DNA from: Thermus sp. JCM 17653
GTDB taxonomy: Bacteria > Deinococcota > Deinococci > Deinococcales > Thermaceae
DNA: 7,554 nt
NCBI GenBank assembly: GCA_001311585.1
Contig: BBBN01000071.1
Span: 1 to 7,554 of the forward strand
Direction: 5' to 3'
Shown here: positions 1 to 6,502 of the stretch, piece by piece
Layout of the letters: each line of letters opens with the position of its first letter
How positions within the stretch are numbered: position 1 is the stretch's first letter
The notes under the pieces: model-generated
The model's input: the letters and a program-made list of their open reading frames with translations, nothing else
What the model was told of the DNA's origin: nothing
Database searches by the model: none
Translations under genes and position numbers: made by a program

Positions 1-209
1 GTCGTGGAGGCCCACGAGGAAGGCCGCCCAGGCCACGGCCCCCTCCTCGGGAAGGCCCCAGTCCTCGGCGTAGAGGCGCGGGTCCGGGGAGGCTCCCTCT
101 GAAGTACGGCCCAGGCCACCGCCGCCGTGTCCAGCATGTGGGCGAGGAGGGGGTGGAAGGGATCGCCGCTTTTGGCCCAAAGGGCCAGGGCTGCCTCTTT
201 CACGTTCAT
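1..209 (-). CDS. cas3: Cas3, N-terminal part of HD nuclease domain (type I-E CRISPR), partial, frameshifted
   Basis: Cas3 is the nuclease-helicase recruited by Cascade to nick and shred target DNA in type I CRISPR systems. Only the first 70 codons are in the window. They begin at ATG (209-207) with MNVKEAALALWAKSGD, then FHPLLAHMLDTAAVA, the type I Cas3 HD-domain opening containing the first metal-ligand His (residue 24), and end with FLVGLHD, whose His69-Asp70 is the HD motif at the left edge. These positions match what I recall for T. thermophilus Cas3. One base is missing in the G-run 86-89: without it the frame is lost after LQREPP, and adding one restores PDPRLYAEDWGLPEEG leading into LVGLHD. 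The start overlaps the upstream regulator's stop by 4 nt (ATGA), and AAGGTGAG lies just upstream. The helicase part and the cas8e, cas7, cas5, cas6e, cas1 and cas2 genes should lie leftwards. The family call is strong from motif plus adjacent type I-E array; only the N-terminus is visible. Confidence 0.88.
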   Translation of the reverse strand, partial: MNVKEAALALWAKSGDPFHPLLAHMLDTAAVAWAVLQREPPRTRASTPRTGAFPRRGPWPGRPSSWAST

Positions 210-1194
210 ATGCTCACCTTAGAAGGCGCTCCCGACACCTCCTGTCGGGTTCCGTAGAGCTCCAAGAGCCGCCTCGCTTCCTCCAGCCAGCGGTGCCGGA
301 GCTCCGGAGGGCCAAGCACCTCCACCCGGGGGCCAAAGCTTTGGATCCAGGCCAGCGCCTCGTAGGGCACCCCGTCCTTGAAGGGGGCGGCCTCGAGGCG
401 GGCGAGGACGCTCCCGTCGGGAAGCTCACCCTCGAGGTGGAGGCCGGGGTAGTCCCCTTCCAAAACCCGCCAAGCGGCCTCCGGGGCGAAGCGGAGGCGG
501 ACCTCCACCCCCCTATCCCGCACCCCCACCACGCCCCAGGCCCGGCGCAGGTAGGCGTTGGGGTCAAAGTCCGGGGGGATCTCGTAGGTTTCCTCCAAAA
601 GGCGGGCATGGCGCATGCGGGAAAGCTTGAAGGTGAGCACGGCCCGGTGGTAGGTGCGCTCGTAGCCGATGGCGTAGAGACCCAGGTTAGCCCGGTTGGC
701 CTCGAGGAAGTAGACGAGAAGCTCCTTGGGCCGCCAGTTTTTGGAGCCCCCGGAGCGGTACTCAAAGGCCAGCACCCTCCCCTCCAGGAGGGCCCGGGCC
801 ACCATCTCCAGGGTGCGGCTTTCCCCCCGGCGTTCCTCCAAACCCTGGGCGCTCCGTAGAAGAAGGCCGCGCAAGGGCTCGGGAAGCATGAGGCCAGTTT
901 GTCCAGGGCCATGCGGTACTGGCGCGTGGGGGCCTGGTGGTAGAGGAGCCTCCCCGCGGCGAAGAGGGCCAGGGCCTCCACGGGGTGGAGGGAAGGGGGG
1001 CGGTCGGCGATGCGGTATAGCCCCCGGGCCACCCGCTCCAAGGAAAAGCCAAGCCCAAGAAGGGCTTCCAAGTCCCGCTCCACCGTGCGCTCGCTCACGC
1101 CGAAGCGGCGGGCGAGCTCCCCTACCCGCATGGGCCTGAGCTTCAAGGCCTCGGCCATCTCCAGAAGGCGGGCGCTTTTGGCCTCTTGTCCCAT
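206..1194 (-). CDS. HTH-WYL domain transcriptional regulator, CRISPR-associated, one frameshift
   Basis: This is a predicted DNA-binding regulator with an N-terminal winged HTH and a C-terminal WYL ligand-sensing domain. With one base added near 889-891 the gene reads as 329 codons, a usual length for the family. The HTH lies at about residues 22-50 (VGELARRFGVSERTVERDLE). The WYL domain lies at about 128-200, with LYAIGY where the family's W-Y-L stretch normally sits, so two of the three name-giving residues differ. The WCX extension lies at about 228-313 and ends with the typical FGPRVEVLGPPELR. As written, the N-terminal frame runs on as nonsense to 214 while the correct frame continues from 889 to the TGA at 206-208. 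That TGA overlaps the cas3 ATG, so the two are co-transcribed and probably translationally coupled. WYL proteins near cas genes in other bacteria act as regulators of CRISPR expression. By position this one probably controls its own operon and perhaps the divergent array; the ligand is unknown. Confidence 0.85.
213..220 (-). promoter_or_regulatory. Ribosome binding site of cas3
   Basis: AAGGTGAG on the minus strand lies 3 nt before the cas3 ATG (209-207), placing the AAGG core at ordinary Shine-Dalgarno distance. It sits inside the last codons of the WYL gene and supports the ATG that overlaps the regulator's stop codon. Confidence 0.55.
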
Positions 1195-1200
1195 AAGCTC

Positions 1201-1206
1201 AGTCTA
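1201..1206 (-). promoter_or_regulatory. Putative -10 box of the WYL-cas3 operon (leaderless)
   Basis: On the minus strand TAGACT (TANNNT form) is followed by six bases, GAGCTT, and then directly by the regulator's ATG at 1194. No Shine-Dalgarno sequence precedes that ATG. In Deinococcus-Thermus bacteria a -10 box six to seven bases before the start codon is the common arrangement for leaderless mRNAs. I see no good -35 hexamer at 16-18 bp, so the call rests on the -10 box and its spacing only. Confidence 0.4.
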
Positions 1207-1255
1207 GGCAAGCCCTCCTTGTCAGGGCCTGGCTTTGGACCATGCTATACTGGGA

Positions 1256-1300
1256 CCAGCGCCCACCTTGGTCTCTTCACTCTCCGTAGCCGGGCGCTGG
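1256..1300. repeat. 9-bp inverted repeat with 27-nt spacer in the leader
   Basis: CCAGCGCCC (1256-1264) is an exact reverse complement of GGGCGCTGG (1292-1300), separated by 27 nt. The arm centres are 36 bp apart. It lies upstream of both the leftward regulator promoter and the rightward TTGACA, so it could be an operator or a leader-protein site. It could also be chance in GC-rich DNA; no function can be assigned from sequence. Confidence 0.5.
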
Positions 1301-1305
1301 GGAGC

Positions 1306-1334
1306 TTGACAGGAAAAACCCGCAACCCTTCCTA
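1306..1334 (+). promoter_or_regulatory. Candidate promoter of the CRISPR array
   Basis: A perfect TTGACA -35 (1306-1311) is followed 17 bp later by TTCCTA (1329-1334), a weak -10. Transcription would start near 1341, about 45 nt before the first repeat, a reasonable distance for a CRISPR leader. The -35 is strong but the -10 is poor, so the exact start is uncertain. Confidence 0.4.
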
Positions 1335-1363
1335 AGTAGACACATAAAGGGGGGTCAGGGTTG
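1323..1363. repeat. 7-bp inverted repeat with 27-nt spacer near the first CRISPR repeat
   Basis: CAACCCT (1323-1329) is matched by AGGGTTG (1357-1363) across 27 nt, ending 21 bp before the first repeat. The left arm abuts the candidate -10 of the array promoter. TTTTT follows the right arm, but the loop is long and the position lies upstream of the array, so I do not read it as a terminator. It may be part of the leader recognised during spacer integration; this is a guess. Confidence 0.4.
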
Positions 1364-1384
1364 TTTTTGCCGTCCTGGTCATGT

Positions 1385-3674
1385 GTAGTCCCCACGTGCG
1401 TGGGGATGGACCGGTGTACTCATCCCCCACCTCAAACTGCCCCGAGTAGTCCCCACGTGCGTGGGGATGGACCGTCGGAGCCCGGCGGGGCCATGAGGCG
1501 GCCCTGGTAGTCCCCACGTGCGTGGGGATGGACCGCCGCTCTCCCGCAGGCCTCTATGAGGCGCTGGTAGTCCCCACGTGCGTGGGGATGGACCGAGGGG
1601 ACCATCCGAGGGTACAGCGCCCACCTCGTAGTCCCCACGTGCGTGGGGATGGACCGCTCTACGACTTCTCCTCGGTGGAGCTCATGAGTAGTCCCCACGT
1701 GCGTGGGGATGGACCGAATTGGGAGAGAAAGGAGGAAGGAACATGAGCGTAGTCCCCACGTGCGTGGGGATGGACCGAGGTTCAAGAGGAGCCCCGGCGC
1801 CCCTACGAGGTAGTCCCCACGTGCGTGGGGATGGACCGACGACTCGCCGCTCGTGCTGGAGGGGGACGAGCGTAGTCCCCACGTGCGTGGGGATGGACCG
1901 AAGAGGCGGGTTTTTGACCGCATGGGGCTAGTTGTAGTCCCCACGTGCGTGGGGATGGACCGCTACATGCTCGTGGTGAAGGGCCTCGAAGCGCGTAGTC
2001 CCCACGTGCGTGGGGATGGACCGCTATCCTCCGTTCCTATGTTCCCGATGCTGTGGTAGTCCCCACGTGCGTGGGGATGGACCGAGAGCTGCACCGACTG
2101 ACCGGCTTTGACCTCCGTAGTCCCCACGTGCGTGGGGATGGACCGGTTTGGTACTACGCTCCCGATGCTGCCCGTCCGTAGTCCCCACGTGCGTGGGGAT
2201 GGACCGTTGACCGCGAGCCCAAACCCAAGAGCGGAAATGTAGTCCCCACGTGCGTGGGGATGGACCGGAGGAGGCGCGGGAAGGGCTCCTCGATGGGCCG
2301 TAGTCCCCACGTGCGTGGGGATGGACCGTTGTCTTGGCGGGGGGTAAAGTTTGGATTCCAAGTAGTCCCCACGTGCGTGGGGATGGACCGGTTGAGGTGG
2401 TCCAGAACCGGGTGAGCCTCTGGCGTAGTCCCCACGTGCGTGGGGATGGACCGTAGTGGTGCCCGTAGTGGTGGCAACGGTCTGAGTAGTCCCCACGTGC
2501 GTGGGGATGGACCGAGATGCCTGTGACCACGAGGAGTGACCTGTTTGTAGTCCCCACGTGCGTGGGGATGGACCGTCCAAATTAGGCCTGGCTCCTTGAG
2601 CCAAATGTAGTCCCCACGTGCGTGGGGATGGACCGGCTCGGCACGGCAGGCACGGCTCGGCACGGCCGTAGTCCCCACGTGCGTGGGGATGGACCGGCGC
2701 GGTGGGCCATGGCGTTCACCACAGGTGCGTAGTCCCCACGTGCGTGGGGATGGACCGCCCACACGAGAGCTCCAGCCACAGAGGGTCCCGTAGTCCCCAC
2801 GTGCGTGGGGATGGACCGTAGAAGGAGCGGTCGTATGCGTGGGGGATGTAGTAGTCCCCACGTGCGTGGGGATGGACCGCCTGTGGAAGACGATCTCGTG
2901 GAGCACGAGGAGTAGTCCCCACGTGCGTGGGGATGGACCGGGGAAGGCTGGCCTTGCCCAGGGCCACGTCCTTGTAGTCCCCACGTGCGTGGGGATGGAC
3001 CGGAGGAGGGCATGGACAAGACAGAGCTCATGATGTAGTCCCCACGTGCGTGGGGATGGACCGACAGGCAGGAACCAGTACCACCTAGACACCTTGTAGT
3101 CCCCACGTGCGTGGGGATGGACCGGAGAGAACCAAACCACCCTCACAGGGTGAGCCGTAGTCCCCACGTGCGTGGGGATGGACCGTGGTACAGCTCCTCC
3201 CAGAAGGCGGGGTCCTCGTAGTCCCCACGTGCGTGGGGATGGACCGTACGTCCGGGCCGAAGTGTTCTCCATGCCCGCCGTAGTCCCCACGTGCGTGGGG
3301 ATGGACCGAAGCGCCCCGCCCAGAGGCCAGAAAGGGCTATGTAGTCCCCACGTGCGTGGGGATGGACCGAAGACCCTCGAGGAGCGGCTGGTCGAGCTGG
3401 AGTAGTCCCCACGTGCGTGGGGATGGACCGGGTTCTTCTTCAGCCACCTGCACAGTCCGGTTGTAGTCCCCACGTGCGTGGGGATGGACCGGCATAGTGC
3501 CCATCCCCGTCGCTGAGGACAAGGTAGTCCCCACGTGCGTGGGGATGGACCGCTGATGGAGAAGATTCGCGAGGGGGACCCCAGGTAGTCCCCACGTGCG
3601 TGGGGATGGACCGTAGATCCCAAACTTGCTCACGTCCTACCCCCTGTAGTCCCCACGTGCGTGGGGATGGACCG
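1385..3674 (+). CRISPR. Type I-E CRISPR array, 38 repeats and 37 spacers
   Basis: I count 38 copies of a 29-bp repeat, the first at 1385-1413 and the last at 3646-3674, all identical as far as I can read. The repeat begins GTAGTCCCCACG and ends GGGGATGGACCG; its centre CCCCAC-GTGC-GTGGGG folds into a 6-bp stem with a 4-nt loop, the hairpin cut by Cas6e, leaving a 5' handle AUGGACCG. It differs from the T. thermophilus I-E repeat I remember mainly in the loop. Of the 37 spacers, 28 are 32 nt; spacers 3, 5 and 20 are 31 nt; 8, 9, 16, 26 and 31 are 33 nt; and 17 is 34 nt. These lengths sum exactly to the array length. No two spacers are the same. The handle sets plus-strand transcription with the leader at the left. 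cas3 on the left flank supports type I-E. No degenerate terminal repeat is present at the distal end, which stops 3 bp from a convergent gene. Spacer origins cannot be told without a search. Confidence 0.98.
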
Positions 3675-3677
3675 CTT

Positions 3678-4776
3678 CTACCCTTGCGCCCTGAGGGTCC
3701 CCCAGAGGAAGGCCAGCGCCAGCCCCTGGAGGAGGAAGAGGCCGCCGAAGGCCACCTCGTAGCCCAGACTCTTAATCACTGGACTATCCCAGCCTGGACC
3801 AGAAAGATGCCCAGGACCCCGGCCAGGTTGACCCAGGCCATGACCCGGCTCGAGGTCCCCGGGAACCGGGAAGCCGTCAGGGCGAGGACCAAGCCGTTGA
3901 ACCCGCCTCCGAAGCCTAGCAAGCATAGGACAACCCCAGGCTTCCTCCCAAGGCCAAAAGGACAAGCCCCCCTGCGAAGACCCCTATCCCCAGGCCAAGG
4001 GACCTTCCCGTCCCCAGGGCCGCCGCCAAGCCCCCGCTGGCGAAGGCCCCGAGGACGGAAGCGAAGTTGAGCAAGGCCAAGACCCGCCCCACCTCGTCGG
4101 CGGCAAGCCTCGCTCGTAAGCGTAGGTCCCCACCCAGAAGCTTTGCAGGGCGAAGAAACCCCCAATGTACGCCCACGCCACCAGGCTAGGGGAAGAAGTT
4201 TCCCCGGGGCCGGAGCGCCGCCTTCTCTGTGCCTCGGACCGCTCCCCGTGGACACCGCCCGCACCCAAAGAGCGAGGCCCAGGCCCAAGGCCCCAAGAAC
4301 CCCATAAACCCCCGCCAGCCCCAGACCTCGGCAAGCCTGACCACAGGCCAGGTGGAAAGGAGTCCCCCAAGCCCGCCCAGGGCCACGGTCAGGCCGCTTA
4401 AAAGCCCAAGCCGCCCTGGGGCCAGGAGCTGATAGGCCCGCAAGGCCCCTACCAGGGCGATGGCCACCCCCACCCCCATGGCCAGCCGCCCCAGGGCCAG
4501 CAGGCCGAGTCCCGGAGCTAGGGCTACCAGGGAGCACCCCAAGGCGGCCACCCCAAGCAAGGCCGAGAGGGCGCGGGAAGGCCCGCACCGCTCCAACAGG
4601 TACCCCAGGGGCACCTGGGCCAGGGCGAAGGCCAGGAAAAAGAGGGCGTTGAGCGTCCCCAGGGCGGCCGGGGAGAGGCCGAGGTCCTGAATCGTGGGTC
4701 CGGACAAGGAGGCCCCCACCGAGCGGAGAAGGTAGGAGTAGAGGTAACCTAAGGCAAAGGGAAGGAGTTTAAGCAT
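3678..4776 (-). CDS. MFS permease, five frameshifts
   Basis: This is a major facilitator superfamily membrane transporter of unknown substrate. As written it is split among three frames. Adding one base at each of 4291-4294, 4184-4185, 4105-4109, 3934-3937 and 3781-3782 gives a continuous 367-aa protein with an exact codon count. It starts MLKLLPFALGYLYSYLLRSV and has a motif-A-like loop GYLLERCGPSRAL (about residues 58-70), the usual RxxxGxG-type helix LGRLAMGVGVAIAL, a hydrophilic central loop near WVRAVSTGSGPRHREG, and a second half with AYIGGFFALQSFWVGTYAYE and a final membrane segment before the TAG at 3678-3680. About twelve hydrophobic segments are expected. 367 aa is slightly short for the family but neither end is missing. 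The ATG is 9 nt after the dctM stop with only a weak ribosome site, so it is probably co-transcribed and coupled. It may be a genuine pseudogene or a victim of sequencing error; the conserved reading in every restored segment favours the latter. Confidence 0.75.
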
Positions 4777-4785
4777 TTACCGGCC

Positions 4786-6039
4786 CTATTTCCCGGTCAG
4801 GTAGGGCCAGTAGGCCAGCAGGAGGAGACCTACCACGGAGCCACCACGAAGGGCCAGATCTCCCGCCAGATCTTTTCTATGGGGAGGCCGCTCACCCGGG
4901 CGCTGACGAAAAGGTTGACGGCCACCGGGGGCGTGATCTGACCTATGGCCATGTTCACCGTCATGACGATGCCCATCCAGACAGGGTCCCACCCAGGTGG
5001 GCCATGACGGGTAAAAGGATGGGGAGGGTGAGGTAGTAGATGCTCACAGCATCCAGAAGCATCCCCAAGAGCAGCCAGAGAAGGTTGAGGAGGGCGAGGA
5101 GAAGAAGAGGGTTGCCCTCCAGGCCCAGGAGCAGCCGGGTGGCCTGCCCCACTAGGCCCACCGTGTCCGCCGCCCAGGCGAAGAGGCCCGCCCAGGCCAC
5201 GATGGCCATCACCACCGCGCTGGACACCCCCGCATCCACCAGCACCCCAGGGAGGTCCTTGAGGCGCAGGCTCCGGTAAAAGACCATCCCCACGAAAACT
5301 CCCCAGAAAACCCCCACGGCGGCGGCTTCCGTGGGGGTGAAAACACCTCCGTAAATGCCGCCCAGGATGATGATCGGGGTGAGAAGGCCAGGGAAGGCTT
5401 CGGCGAAAACCCGTCCTAGGGGCAGGAGGACCACCTCTTTTTGGCCCCACCCCCTGGCCCGCACCACCAGCACCGCCGCCAAAGCCAGAAACCCCCCCAT
5501 CAGGATCCCGGGGAGGATACCCGCCCAGAACTGCCGGGCCACTGAGGTCCCGGCCAAGGTGGCGTAGACGATGAGGGCAATGGAAGGGGGATGATGATGG
5601 AAAGCTCTGCCGAAGCGGCCATGAGGCCGGCGGCGAAGCCAGGAGTGTACCCTTGGCGAACCATCATGGGGATCAGGATCCCGCCCAAAGCGGCCACCGT
5701 GGCCGGCCCGGAACCGGAGATGGCTCCCCAGAGCATCCCCGCTAGCACCGTAGCTAAGGCCGCCCCCGGCCGCCAGCCCCCCACCAGGCCGAGAAGGAGC
5801 CGCACGATTCTCTCGGCGATTCCCGCCCGGTCCATGACGGCCCCTGCCAGGATGAAGAAGGGGATGGCCAGGAGGGGGAACTTGGCGATCCCCGCCTGGA
5901 AGTTAAAGGAGACCACCTGAAGCCCAAGCCCTCCCAGGGCGATAACAGCCACCGCCGAGGCGCCTAGGGCCGCCGCCACCGGCACCCGCAGGAAGAGAAG
6001 GGCCAAGAAGAGGCCGAGAAGGAGCGCCCCGAGGCTCAC
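4786..6039 (-). CDS. dctM: TRAP transporter large membrane subunit DctM, three frameshifts
   Basis: DctM is the 12-helix ion-coupled translocation subunit of tripartite ATP-independent periplasmic (TRAP) transporters. Corrected by one added base at 5586-5590, at 4992-4994 and at about 4837-4842, it reads as 418 aa, normal for the family, with an exact codon count. Signatures in order are AISGSGPATVAALGGILIP (about 106-124), IIIPPSIALIVYA (148-160), GGIYGGVFTPTEAAAVG (227-243) and IGQITPPVAVNLFV (366-379). The start is GTG at 6039-6037, overlapping the dctQ stop as GTGA, with GGAGGGG four bases upstream. The first ATG-like alternative would lose the first helix. The stop is TAG at 4786-4788. 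Together with dctQ and dctP it forms a complete transporter. Interrupted as written, it would not be functional unless the indels are artefacts. Confidence 0.9.
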
Positions 6040-6502
6040 CGTTCCCCTCCCATGAGGCTCCGCATCGCCCTCTCCAGGGCCCGAGCCGCCACCCAGAGGT
6101 CCAGAAAAGGGGTGGGCAGGGTGTAGACAGCATTAGGGATTCCAAGGGAGGGGGAGATGGCCCTAAGAGCGAGGTCGTCCGCAGCCTGACGCCACGCTAG
6201 GTAGGCCAGGATCAGAAAGAGAAAGGCGAAGACCAGAAACCCTAGGCCTACGAAGGCCCGCCGCCAGGGAGAAGGAAGGGGCTCGGTAAGGGCCACGAAG
6301 CGGATATGGGCCCCTTCTGGGCCTTCCCTAAGGCCGATGGCAATGCCCAGGAGGGTAACCCAGACGAAGGCGTTGACCAGGAGCTCCTCGGTGAAGGCTA
6401 GGGGATAGCGGAAGAGGTAGCGGGTGAGGACGTTGAGAAAAGCCAGGGCCACCATCCCCCCAGGAGGACGGCCAGGAGGAACTCCTCCAGGCGCCGTAGC
6501 AT
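6036..6502 (-). CDS. dctQ: TRAP transporter small membrane subunit DctQ, one frameshift
   Basis: DctQ is the four-helix subunit that partners DctM in TRAP transporters. The true start is ATG at 6502-6500, beginning MLRRLEEFLLAVLLGG. One base is missing in the C-run 6456-6461; adding it joins this N-terminus to MVALAFLNVLTRYLFRYPLA and gives 155 aa with an exact codon count. The segment NVLTRYLF followed by TEELLVNAFVWVTLLGIAIG is the recognisable DctQ core. Further hydrophobic segments follow at about residues 85-108 and 125-140. The ATG shares its A with the dctP stop (TGATG) and the TGA overlaps the dctM GTG, so the three genes are translationally chained. Extending the second frame upstream gives an arginine- and proline-rich N-terminus unlike the family, which supports the frameshift reading. 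Confidence 0.85.
6044..6050 (-). promoter_or_regulatory. Ribosome binding site of dctM
   Basis: GGAGGGG on the minus strand lies 4 nt before GTG (6039-6037), inside the end of dctQ. It is the strongest Shine-Dalgarno match in the transporter operon and decides the GTG start. Confidence 0.6.

Larger units (their letters stand above)
1195..1384 (+). promoter_or_regulatory. Divergent intergenic region and CRISPR leader
   Basis: This 190-bp stretch has no credible gene. It separates the WYL-cas3 operon (leftwards) from the CRISPR array (rightwards). The repeats end in ATGGACCG, the form of a type I-E 5' crRNA handle, so the array is read on the plus strand and its leader must be on this side. 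The last 80 bp are richer in A and T than the flanks. The region contains a candidate array promoter (TTGACA at 1306), a second weak -10-like TATACT (1246-1251) without a well-spaced -35, two inverted repeats with 27-nt spacers, and a direct repeat GGACCA (1237-1242 and 1253-1258). New spacers would be integrated at its right end. Confidence 0.7.

Noticed and set aside
293..859. 188-codon plus-strand open frame opposite the WYL gene
   Set aside because: No recognisable domain, Pro/Gly-rich shadow composition, and opposite a conserved WYL/WCX sequence.
214..880. C-terminal half of the first WYL frame as a novel fusion domain
   Set aside because: After about residue 101 this frame is Pro/Ser/Arg/Trp-rich nonsense, while the overlapping frame carries the WYL and WCX domains; a one-base frameshift explains it.
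1219..1251. TTGTCA with TATACT as the main array promoter
   Set aside because: The spacing is 21 bp, too long for a standard sigma-A promoter; kept only as a note in the leader entry.
1323..1368. Inverted repeat followed by TTTTT as an intrinsic terminator
   Set aside because: The loop is 27 nt, the stem only 7 bp, and it would cut off the array from its own leader.
1848..1872. Hairpin in spacer 8 (CGCTCGT with ACGAGCG)
   Set aside because: A 7-bp palindrome in a single GC-rich spacer, likely a property of the protospacer; no sign of function.
1332..3633. Long open frames through the array encoding repeated [16 protein letters not shown] and IPTHVGTT peptides
   Set aside because: These peptides are the three-frame translation of the CRISPR repeat and recur at the array period; a well-known source of false proteins.
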